The position numbers and the translations under genes were made by a program. DNA of 6,965 bases, taken from contig CAKTTL010000127.1 in assembly GCA_934615235.1 (NCBI GenBank), forward strand, positions 1-6,965, written 5' to 3'. Position 1 is the first letter of the stretch, and each line of letters starts with the position of its first letter. Origin of the DNA: an uncultured Clostridia bacterium (GTDB taxonomy: Bacteria > Bacillota > Clostridia > Christensenellales > Aristaeellaceae). Below, in pieces: positions 1 to 5,719 of this stretch. The notes under the pieces were generated by a model. That model saw only the letters and a list, made by a program, of their open reading frames with translations, did not search any database and was not told where the DNA came from.

Positions 1-39
1 CCCCTGGACCCCCTTTCGGAAAGGAAAACTGCTATATTT

Positions 40-76
40 ACGCCGTCCGCCCCTCAAAGGGAGGTGCGGGCGGCGT
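40..76. repeat. Imperfect inverted repeat (hairpin) beyond the lgt terminator
   Basis: Arms 40-55 and 61-76 pair over 16 positions around a 5-base AAAGG loop, with one T-G pair (46/70) and one mismatch (51/65). The T-G pair would be a U-G wobble in plus-strand RNA but a mismatch in minus-strand RNA, so the fold suits a rightward transcript slightly better. No strong T-tract follows on either strand, so I do not call it a terminator. It may be the end of a transcript entering from the left or part of a dispersed 3'-end repeat. Seen directly; role unknown. Confidence 0.5.
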
Positions 77-90
77 GCGCGTCTTTGCGG

Positions 91-114
91 AAAAAAGCCG
101 GGCGATAGCCCGGC
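91..114 (-). terminator. Rho-independent terminator of lgt
   Basis: Read on the minus strand, this is a perfect 7-bp stem (97-103 with 108-114, GCCGGGC/GCCCGGC) closed by a 4-base loop and followed at once by six T (91-96). It lies about 80 bases past the lgt stop codon in the right orientation. It is the classic form of an intrinsic terminator and most likely ends the lgt transcript. Confidence 0.85.
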
Positions 115-130
115 AAAGCAGCTTTCTGAG

Positions 131-196
131 GAGGGGGAGCGCGAGGGGGAACCCTTCTTTCTCTTGAAAGAAGGGTTCCCCCTCGCCGTTCCCCTC
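131..196. repeat. Long hairpin overlapping the lgt stop codon
   Basis: Arms 141-161 and 166-186 form a perfect 21-bp inverted repeat with a 4-base TCTT loop. After a 2x2 internal mismatch (139-140 against 187-188) pairing resumes for 8 more positions (131-138 with 189-196, one of them G-T), giving roughly 29 pairs in all. The base of the stem includes two bases of the lgt stop codon (195-197). No T-tract follows on either strand, so it is more likely a 3'-end RNA stabiliser, a back-up terminator or a copy of a dispersed palindromic repeat than a simple terminator. The structure is seen directly; the role is inferred. Confidence 0.8.
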
Positions 197-1343
197 ACCC
201 CTCGGCTCTTACGGCGAACCAGCCTGCGGCGAGCGCGGCATGGGCGATAGCGGCGGTCTGGCGGAGGGTGGAGAAGGCGAGGGACGCGGGGCGGGAAAGC
301 CCGGCGGCGGTTGTGATGAGGGCGAGGAGGGCGGCGGCGCAGGCGAACAGGAGCTGCCTGTCAGCGCGGCGCATGTTGCGGGCGTAGTGGGCGATAAAGG
401 CGGCGTCGAGGGCGAGCATAGCCCAGACGAACGCCTGCGCGGCAACAAAAAGCGCGGGGCGGCCGTTGCGTTCAAATTCGCTCAGGCAGCAGCACACAAG
501 GCCGAGCGCAAGCGCGCCCCAGGCCATGAAATCGGCTGTGCGGGGCTTTTTGGCGCGGCGAAGCCGCCTGAAGAAAACGGCGGCGGCGAAGACGATCACC
601 AGCGCGCTGAGCAGCTGCGAGAAGCGGACGGACAGGCCGAAGAGGCGCAGCATGAGGCTGTCCTCGCGCAGACCCTCGACGACGGCGCGCTCGGCGCAGT
701 AAAGGACAAGATAGGCAAAGAAGACATTGCCGCAATGGCGCGCTTTTCGCTGCAGCCGGTAGAGAAAGACGAACAGCAGCGCGCACCAGAGCGATTCATA
801 AAAGAACGTGGCCATATGCCAGACGTAGGCGGTCGTGCCGTCGGCGAGAACGGTGGGGATTTCGACGGCGAGCGGGAAAAACTGCGCCCAGGCGGCCGTC
901 ACCGGCGCGCCGTAGGCTTCCATGTTGGCGTAATTGCCCCAGCGGCCGATGGCCTGGCCCAGGGCGAGCGAGGGCGCGCACACGTCGGCGAGGGTGAGAA
1001 AGCGCGTGAGATTGCCGCGGGTGACGAGCAGCGCGGCGAGCAGGCCGCCGATGACCGCGCCGTAAATGGCCAGGCCGCCGTGCCATACGCGCAGAATCTC
1101 GACGGGATCGGATTTGAAGCTTTCCCAGCTGAAGAGCACATAGTACAGCCGCGCGCAGACGATGCCGAGCGGGACGGCGACGAGCGCGAAATTGAGCACG
1201 GTATCCTGCGGCAGGCGCAGGCGTTTTTCCTCGCGGGTGGAAAGCAGCAGGCCAAGCGCTACGGCCGTCATCATCAGAATGCTGTAAAAGGGAATGCTCA
1301 GCCCGCCGATATGCAGGGCTGAACCAAGCGGGGGACGGCTCAT
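195..1343 (-). CDS. lgt: Prolipoprotein diacylglyceryl transferase with C-terminal membrane extension
   Basis: Lgt is an inner-membrane enzyme that moves the diacylglyceryl group of phosphatidylglycerol onto the lipobox cysteine of prolipoproteins, the first step of lipoprotein maturation. The 382-residue product carries the family landmarks: HGGLAIYGA with His88, the signature GRWGNYANMEAYG at 133-145 (Arg134, Asn137, Glu142), HMATFFYES at 176-184, and the late Arg219/Glu223/Arg226 set. The catalytic part is complete by about residue 258. Lgt is usually 260-300 residues, and here about 120 more follow, with four hydrophobic segments near 271-288, 296-318, 330-349 and 361-378. I chose the start at 1343 because AAGGAG sits 6 bases upstream and the promoter at 1380-1408 fits. 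The frame stays open to 1544, but that part crosses the promoters. The gene is monocistronic here and divergent from the GH127-like gene. The enzyme call is firm; the role of the extension is unknown. Confidence 0.93.
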   Translation of the reverse strand: MSRPPLGSALHIGGLSIPFYSILMMTAVALGLLLSTREEKRLRLPQDTVLNFALVAVPLGIVCARLYYVLFSWESFKSDPVEILRVWHGGLAIYGAVIGGLLAALLVTRGNLTRFLTLADVCAPSLALGQAIGRWGNYANMEAYGAPVTAAWAQFFPLAVEIPTVLADGTTAYVWHMATFFYESLWCALLFVFLYRLQRKARHCGNVFFAYLVLYCAERAVVEGLREDSLMLRLFGLSVRFSQLLSALVIVFAAAVFFRRLRRAKKPRTADFMAWGALALGLVCCCLSEFERNGRPALFVAAQAFVWAMLALDAAFIAHYARNMRRADRQLLFACAAALLALITTAAGLSRPASLAFSTLRQTAAIAHAALAAGWFAVRAEG

Positions 1344-1349
1344 CTGGTT

Positions 1350-1355
1350 CTCCTT
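1350..1355 (-). promoter_or_regulatory. Ribosome binding site that sets the lgt start
   Basis: On the minus strand AAGGAG lies 6 bases before the ATG at 1343-1341. This selects the start giving MSRPPLG over the upstream in-frame ATG codons, which have no comparable site and would place coding sequence across the promoter. Confidence 0.85.
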
Positions 1356-1379
1356 ATAATGAAATAGTCGTGCGGGATC

Positions 1380-1408
1380 ATTATAAAATCGGCCGGTGGG
1401 TCTGTCAA
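1380..1408 (-). promoter_or_regulatory. Perfect-consensus sigma-A promoter for lgt
   Basis: On the minus strand TTGACA (1408-1403) and TATAAT (1385-1380) are separated by exactly 17 bases, a perfect match to the vegetative promoter consensus. Transcription would start near 1373, leaving a leader of about 30 bases with the ribosome site in it. No operator palindrome is evident apart from the neighbouring divergent promoter. Confidence 0.88.
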
Positions 1409-1420
1409 GTAACGGCATGG

Positions 1421-1449
1421 TAGACAAATCGGGGCGAATGTTGTACAAT
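1421..1449 (+). promoter_or_regulatory. Sigma-A promoter for the GH127-like / GMPS-like operon
   Basis: TAGACA (1421-1426, 5 of 6 to consensus) and TACAAT (1444-1449, 5 of 6) are spaced by 17 bases. The start of transcription would fall near 1456. The -10 box covers the ATG at 1448, which rules out that codon as the translation start of this transcript. The -35 box is only 12 bases from the -35 box of the lgt promoter, so the two RNA polymerase footprints should overlap. Confidence 0.78.
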
Positions 1450-1465
1450 GGCGTTGATTCAATGC

Positions 1466-1471
1466 AAAGGA
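1466..1471 (+). promoter_or_regulatory. Ribosome binding site that sets the GH127-like start
   Basis: AAAGGA ends 9 bases before the ATG at 1481. The alternative in-frame ATG at 1448 has only a weak upstream purine run and lies inside the -10 element, so 1481 is preferred. Confidence 0.7.
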
Positions 1472-1480
1472 TGTGAAGAT

Positions 1481-3025
1481 ATGCCCGCGCCGATTGCGTG
1501 GAACCGCAGCCCGCTGCCCGAGAACCGTTTTGCGCCGCTGCCACTGGGCGCCGTCTGCCTGGAGGGAGACGCGCGCGAAAGGCTCAGAGCCGAACGCGGC
1601 GGAGACGATGAGGAGCGGCTTTGCCGCGCTTTTCTGCTGGCCGATGAAGGCGAGCAGCACGAGGCGGTACGCCGCCTGAAGGATAAGCTTGAAAAGGAAG
1701 ACGGCGTGCGGCTGGCGAGCCTGCGCGCGCTGATGCGCCTGCACGGCGCGCTCAACGACGCGTCCGTCGCGCAGGCGCTGCTGGAAACGCTCAAGCGCTA
1801 TTACGACGGCATGCAGGATGCTCCCGCGCTGGGCGCGGATTCGGCTGCGCTGGCCGCCGATCTGACGCAGACGGCGCTGTGGCTGTATAATCTCACGGGC
1901 AACAAAGCGCTGCTCACGCTTTGCGCGAAACTGCGCGCGCAGGGGCCGGACTGGACGAGCCTGCTGCATACCTTCCCGCAGACGCGCCCCGTGAAGGAGC
2001 CGCTCACCGAAGAGGATCCCGCCTACTGGCGCGCCGACGGGCGGACGCTCGCGGCCGCGCTGCGCGCGTGCGGACTGCGCGCGCTCTATGAGGGCGGAAT
2101 GAAAAACGAAACCGCGTTCCAGGCGGCCTGGAAGAAGCTTTCGCGCTATCACGGCGCGGCGCACGGGCTGTTTAACGCGGAGCCGCTGCTGGCGGGCGCG
2201 AACCCGGCGCGCGGCGTGCTCTCCAACGTGACGGAAGAGCTTGCGCGTTCGCTGGAAACGCTGCAGTGGACGCTTGGCGCGCCCGAATGCGGCGACGCGA
2301 TGGAGCGGGTGTTCTATAACGCGCTTTGCGCGTCCGGACGCAGGCAGCAGGCCAACCAGCAGGAAGCCGCGCAGGGCAGCGGTCCCGCGGCGACGGCGAT
2401 CGCGGCAAGCGGCATGTGGATGGCCGCGCGCGACGGTCTGGCGGCGTTCGGCTACGCGCCGTGCCGCGTGAAATGGGTGGTTGGCGGCGCGCCGGTGCGC
2501 GTTGAAGTGGCGCCGGGATATCCCCGGAGCGAGACGGTTACGCTGCGCGTGCGCGTGAAGGAGCCGGCAACGTTCCGGCTGTATCTGCGCGTTCCGGCAT
2601 GGGCCGAGGGCGCTGCGTGCGCCGTTGCGGGCGAAGAAACGCCTGCGCGCGCGGGCGGCTTCCATGTGCTCGAACGGGAATGGCAGGGCGACGAGACGGT
2701 TACGCTGCGTCTGCCCGCGGCCGTGCGGGTGGAAAAGGGCTATCATCAGTCGCTTTCGGTCGTTCGCGGCGCGGTGACGTACGCGCTGCCGGTCGAGGCG
2801 GGCGCGCGCTGGAATTACGCGCTGCTGCCCGAGAGAGGCTTCGAATGGGACGAAGGCGAGGACGCCGTTTACGCGTGGGCAGCTCCGGTTCCCGAATGGA
2901 CGGAGTTTGACGCGATGCCGGTGTCGCCGCATGTTTCGGAGGCGCAGGCGGAAAGAATAAAGCTTGTGCCTTATGGCAAAACCTGCGCGCGCGTGGCGCA
3001 GTTTCCCGCCGGCGCGGCGGAATAA
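1481..3025 (+). CDS. GH127/DUF1680-like protein lacking the catalytic cysteines (probable pseudoenzyme)
   Basis: This 514-residue protein resembles the beta-L-arabinofuranosidase family GH127 (DUF1680): a helical barrel followed by beta-sandwich domains. Family marks include FAPLPLGAV at 17-25, YHGAAHGLF with LLAG around 223-239, ERVFYNAL near 275-282, LYLRVPAWAEG near 367-377, and the closing KLVPYGKTCARVAQFP at 494-509. Active family members use a zinc-bound cysteine pair plus a Glu-x-Cys motif. Here, by eye, the Glu-x-Cys position reads Leu-Ser-Asn (247-249), and the Cys-Cys region is replaced by a short Ala-rich stretch near 299-310. The N-terminal region that normally holds a Trp/Gly-rich substrate loop is also shortened; typical members have about 600-650 residues. 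There is no signal peptide, so it is probably cytoplasmic. It is the first gene of an operon, 33 bases from the next. Fold assignment is fairly sure; loss of activity is an inference; function is unknown. Confidence 0.82.
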   Translation: MPAPIAWNRSPLPENRFAPLPLGAVCLEGDARERLRAERGGDDEERLCRAFLLADEGEQHEAVRRLKDKLEKEDGVRLASLRALMRLHGALNDASVAQALLETLKRYYDGMQDAPALGADSAALAADLTQTALWLYNLTGNKALLTLCAKLRAQGPDWTSLLHTFPQTRPVKEPLTEEDPAYWRADGRTLAAALRACGLRALYEGGMKNETAFQAAWKKLSRYHGAAHGLFNAEPLLAGANPARGVLSNVTEELARSLETLQWTLGAPECGDAMERVFYNALCASGRRQQANQQEAAQGSGPAATAIAASGMWMAARDGLAAFGYAPCRVKWVVGGAPVRVEVAPGYPRSETVTLRVRVKEPATFRLYLRVPAWAEGAACAVAGEETPARAGGFHVLEREWQGDETVTLRLPAAVRVEKGYHQSLSVVRGAVTYALPVEAGARWNYALLPERGFEWDEGEDAVYAWAAPVPEWTEFDAMPVSPHVSEAQAERIKLVPYGKTCARVAQFPAGAAE

Positions 3026-3035
3026 AACACGATCC

Positions 3036-3048
3036 CCGTTGGGAACGG
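3036..3048 (+). promoter_or_regulatory. Small hairpin abutting the ribosome site of the GMPS-like gene
   Basis: CCGTT (3036-3040) pairs with AACGG (3044-3048) around a GGG loop. The second arm takes the first two bases of the GGAGG ribosome site (3047-3051), which sits 7 bases before the ATG at 3059. Ribosomes finishing the upstream gene at 3025 could disturb it, giving mild translational coupling. The stem is only 5 bp, so this is tentative. Confidence 0.3.
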
Positions 3049-3058
3049 AGGTTGCAGT

Positions 3059-4462
3059 ATGCGCGATATGATTGTGGTGCTGGGGGCGCAGGCGCGTTCC
3101 GGCAGGGATGCGGCCAGACAGCTGCGCGCGGCGAATTATTATGGCCGCGTGCTGCCGGCCTGGGCGGATATTGAAACGCTCGCCGCCGAAGACGCTTCCG
3201 GCATTGTGCTGACTGAGCCGCTGGCCGAGGGTGAGCGGTACGAGACGCTGCTTTCGCTCGGGCTGCCGACGCTGCTGCTCGGCGCGGCCGCGGAGGCGGC
3301 GCTCGCGCGCTTTGCGCCGAAGGACGCGGCGCGCCGCAGCGACATTGCGACGGTGCGCTTTTCGCGCTGCGCGCTGTTCGAAGGCATACCGGACGGCGAG
3401 CGGAAAATCTGCGGCGCGGCGCAATACGAGCTGCCCGAGGGGCTGGATACGATCGCCGAGGCCGACGGGAAGCCCGTCGCGCTGGCTTACGAAGAAAAAA
3501 AGGCGTATCTTCTCCTTTCCCGCATCGAGCGCAACGACCCGGACGGCATGCAGATTCTGCTCAACTTCGCAAAGCTTTGCGGCTGCAATCCGTGGTGGAC
3601 GCTGGAAGGCTTCATTGACGATACCGTGCGGCGCATCCGCGACGCGGTAGGCGAGGGGAACGCGGTCTGCGCGGTGAGCGGCGGGCTGGATTCTACCGTC
3701 GCGGCGCTTTTAACAAGGCAGGCGCTCGGCAGCCGGGCGCACTGTGTGTTTGTGGATACCGGGCTGATGCGCGAGGGCGAGGCCGCGCGTGCGGCGGCGT
3801 TTTTCCGGGAGGAAATGCGCATGGAGTTCCGATGCGTCGAAATTGCCGACAGCCTGCTTTACACTCTGCGCGGGATGGAAACAATGGACGCGAAATGGCA
3901 GATTGCCGCGAGGGAAATCAGCCAGGCAATTCAGAGCGCGGCGCGGGAGATCGGCGCGTGCGCCATCATAAACGGTTCGGACGCGGCGGACATGCTCGCG
4001 CGCGGAAAGGATGACGGCGCGAAGCGCCCGGAAGGCGCGCTGCCGCTGCTTCATCCGGTAGGCGAGCTGTTCAAGGACGAGGTGCGCCGGGTGGGCGAAA
4101 AGCTCGGCCTGGGGCCGGAAACGCTCAATCGCCAGCCGTTCCCGTCGATCGGGCTGGCCGCGCGCATCAGCGGCGAGGTAACGCCGGCAAAGCTGAAAAT
4201 GCTCCGCACGGCCGACGCGCTTTTTGCCGACGAGCTGCGCTCGATGAATATGGAAAAACGTCTTTCCGCCGCATACGCGATGCTGGATACGGTCGGCGGC
4301 AAATGCGCGATCGTGCTGCGCGCGCTGCAGGGCCATGGAGACGGCGCGCTGGCGGCGCGGCTGCCTTCCGACCTGATCGAGCGCACGGCTTCGCGCATCC
4401 GCGAGGAAATCCCGCAGGTGCGGCGCGTGCTGTATGATTTCACGCCGGGCGACGAAGGCTGA
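3059..4462 (+). CDS. GMP-synthase-like ATP pyrophosphatase with a degenerate glutaminase domain
   Basis: GuaA normally hydrolyses glutamine and uses the ammonia and ATP to turn XMP into GMP, in about 510-525 residues. This homolog has 467. Residues 1-175 keep the outline of a class I glutaminase, but the triad is gone by eye alignment: Cys becomes Gly75, His becomes Ser154, Glu becomes Ile156, and the SGGP oxyanion segment is replaced near 51-58. The linker into the synthetase part (NPWWTLEGFIDDTVRRIRD, 177-195) is conserved. The PP-loop SGGLDST is intact at 207-213, with VDTGLMR at 232-238, ELFKDEVR at 336-343 and a recognisable PFPxxGLAARI segment at 360-370. The KRKIIG lid motif and the QGT motif are altered (NGS at 305-307), and the protein ends at YDFTPGDEG without the family's KPPxTIEWE tail, which helps bind XMP. 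GGAGG lies 7 bases before the start. ATP-dependent adenylation of some substrate looks possible; genuine GMP synthesis is doubtful, so guaA is not assigned. Confidence 0.85.
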   Translation: MRDMIVVLGAQARSGRDAARQLRAANYYGRVLPAWADIETLAAEDASGIVLTEPLAEGERYETLLSLGLPTLLLGAAAEAALARFAPKDAARRSDIATVRFSRCALFEGIPDGERKICGAAQYELPEGLDTIAEADGKPVALAYEEKKAYLLLSRIERNDPDGMQILLNFAKLCGCNPWWTLEGFIDDTVRRIRDAVGEGNAVCAVSGGLDSTVAALLTRQALGSRAHCVFVDTGLMREGEAARAAAFFREEMRMEFRCVEIADSLLYTLRGMETMDAKWQIAAREISQAIQSAAREIGACAIINGSDAADMLARGKDDGAKRPEGALPLLHPVGELFKDEVRRVGEKLGLGPETLNRQPFPSIGLAARISGEVTPAKLKMLRTADALFADELRSMNMEKRLSAAYAMLDTVGGKCAIVLRALQGHGDGALAARLPSDLIERTASRIREEIPQVRRVLYDFTPGDEG

Positions 4463-4488
4463 AATCAAATCATGAAATGAATCGATAA

Positions 4489-4507
4489 AAAAATAATATT
4501 TATTTTT
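4489..4507. repeat. AT-only inverted repeat next to the terminator
   Basis: Arms 4489-4496 and 4500-4507 are perfectly complementary over 8 bp around a 3-base centre, made of A and T only, in an otherwise GC-rich region. It directly abuts the terminator stem. It may simply be the A-rich flank that makes the terminator work on the opposite strand, or a curved-DNA element upstream of the serC promoter. Confidence 0.45.
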
Positions 4508-4528
4508 GCGGGCTTCTGCCCGCTTTTT
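4508..4528 (+). terminator. Rho-independent terminator of the GH127-like / GMPS-like operon
   Basis: GCGGGC (4508-4513) and GCCCGC (4518-4523) form a 6-bp GC stem with a TTCT loop, followed by TTTTT (4524-4528) and a further T6 run at 4535-4540. It lies 45 bases past the stop of the GMPS-like gene. It separates that operon from serC-serA. The flanking A-run could let it act on both strands, but no gene arrives from the right. Confidence 0.85.
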
Positions 4529-4530
4529 GC

Positions 4531-4559
4531 TTGCTTTTTTGAAAAGAATCGGGCATAAT
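4531..4559 (+). promoter_or_regulatory. Probable sigma-A promoter for serC-serA
   Basis: TTGCTT (4531-4536, conserved TTG) and CATAAT (4554-4559, 5 of 6) are 17 bases apart. Transcription would begin near 4566, giving a leader of about 68 bases. That is too short for a T-box or a typical riboswitch, and I see no leader hairpin with a terminator, so control by attenuation is not supported. Confidence 0.55.
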
Positions 4560-4633
4560 GGTTGCAATTTATTTTCCCAGGCAGCGCGGCATAGCGGCGC
4601 AGAACAAAAACCGGGAACAAAGGAGGAGCAGCC

Positions 4634-5707
4634 ATGGAACGCGTTTATAATTTTGCCCCCGGACCGTCCGCGCTGCCGCTCTCCGTATTGGAGCGCGCGC
4701 AGCAGGAAATGACCTGTTGCGGCAGTTCCGGCATGTCCGTGATGGAAATGAGCCACAGGAGCCCCACGTATCAGCGGATTTACGACGACGCGGTCGCGCG
4801 CCTGCGCGCCCTGATGCATATCCCGGAGGAATACGCGGTGCTGTTCATGCATGGCGGCGCGACGATGGAATTTACAGCCGTCCCGCTGAACCTGAGCGTG
4901 AAAGGGTGTGCCGATTATATCGACAGCGGCAATTTCGCCCATGTCGCCGCGGTGGAAGCGGAAAAGTATACCCGCGTTCATATCCCGGCTTCCAGCCGCG
5001 AGGAGAACTATGTCTGCATCCCCGACTGGCGGGGAAAGCTCGATCCGGATGCGGATTACGTCCATATCACCACCAACAACACCATTTACGGCACGCGCTA
5101 TGTGGAACTGCCCGAGACGGGCGGCGTGCCGCTCGTTGCCGATATGAGCTCGAATATCCTTTCCGAGCCGTATGATGTGACGCGCTTTGGCGCGATTTAC
5201 GCCGGCGCGCAGAAGAATATCGGCCCGAGCGGCGTGGCTGTGCTGATCGTCCGGCGAGACCTGCTCGGCCATGTCGACGCGAAATGCCCCAAGCTGCTCG
5301 ACTGGGCGCTGCAGGAGAAAAACGGCAGCATGATCAACACGCCCAACACCTGGGCCATCTATCTTTGCGGCCTGTGTCTGGAATGGCTGCAAAACCAGGG
5401 CGGCGTGGAAGCGATTGAAAAGGTGAATATCGAAAAGGCGAAGCTGCTGTATGATTTCCTGGATGAGAGCCGGCTGTTCAAGCCCACCGCGCGCAGAGAA
5501 TTCCGCAGCCGCATGAATGTGACGTTCGTCACCGGCGAGGCGGAACTGGACGCGGCGTTCGTCGCCGAAGCGAAGGCGGCCGGGCTGGTCAACCTCAAGG
5601 GACACCGCTCCGTGGGCGGCATGCGCGCGAGCATTTACAACGCCATGCCCATCGAGGGCGTGCGGGCGCTTGTCGATTTCATGAAGCGGTTCGAGGCCGC
5701 GCATTAA
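4634..5707 (+). CDS. serC: Phosphoserine aminotransferase
   Basis: SerC is a PLP-dependent class V aminotransferase that converts 3-phosphohydroxypyruvate and glutamate to O-phosphoserine and 2-oxoglutarate, the second step of serine synthesis in the cytoplasm. The 357-residue protein is full length. It starts with the family hallmark NFAPGPSALP (6-15), has MSHRSP at 39-44 (His41/Arg42 for substrate), HGGAT at 73-77, TTNNTIYGT at 146-154, Asp170 for the pyridine nitrogen, and the PLP lysine Lys194 in GAQKNIGPSG. INTPNTW (234-240) and HRSVGGMRASIYNA (324-337) complete the phosphate and dimer-interface motifs. A strong AAAGGAGG (4619-4625 region) precedes the start. The serA start lies 12 bases after its stop, and its own promoter lies just upstream, so it heads a serC-serA operon. 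No missing residue was noticed. Confidence 0.97.
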   Translation: MERVYNFAPGPSALPLSVLERAQQEMTCCGSSGMSVMEMSHRSPTYQRIYDDAVARLRALMHIPEEYAVLFMHGGATMEFTAVPLNLSVKGCADYIDSGNFAHVAAVEAEKYTRVHIPASSREENYVCIPDWRGKLDPDADYVHITTNNTIYGTRYVELPETGGVPLVADMSSNILSEPYDVTRFGAIYAGAQKNIGPSGVAVLIVRRDLLGHVDAKCPKLLDWALQEKNGSMINTPNTWAIYLCGLCLEWLQNQGGVEAIEKVNIEKAKLLYDFLDESRLFKPTARREFRSRMNVTFVTGEAELDAAFVAEAKAAGLVNLKGHRSVGGMRASIYNAMPIEGVRALVDFMKRFEAAH

Positions 5708-5719
5708 GGAGGGCCGGGG

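Noticed and set aside
240..1322. Plus-strand open frame of 360 codons opposite lgt
   Set aside because: It is antisense to a well-recognised Lgt. Its translation is a charged, low-complexity Gly/Glu/Ala/Arg sequence with no family resemblance, as expected from high GC.
1355..1360. TATAAT on the plus strand just upstream of the divergent region
   Set aside because: No -35-like hexamer exists at 16-18 bases upstream. It is the complement of the sequence around the lgt ribosome site.
1344..1544. N-terminal extension of lgt by 67 codons
   Set aside because: It has no ribosome site, covers both divergent promoters, and Lgt alignment and AAGGAG support the start at 1343.
1340..3424. Minus-strand open frame of 694 codons across the GH127-like gene
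   Set aside because: It is a shadow of the plus-strand gene, Arg/Ala-rich, crosses the intergenic gap and runs into the next gene, with no recognisable domain.
1481..4462. Calling the two operon genes pseudogenes
   Set aside because: Both have good ribosome sites, a promoter, a terminator and long uninterrupted frames with family-like ends. Catalytic loss alone fits pseudoenzymes better than decayed genes.
4566..4633. T-box or riboswitch in the serC leader
   Set aside because: The leader is only about 68 bases and shows no specifier stem, T-box consensus or antiterminator/terminator pair.
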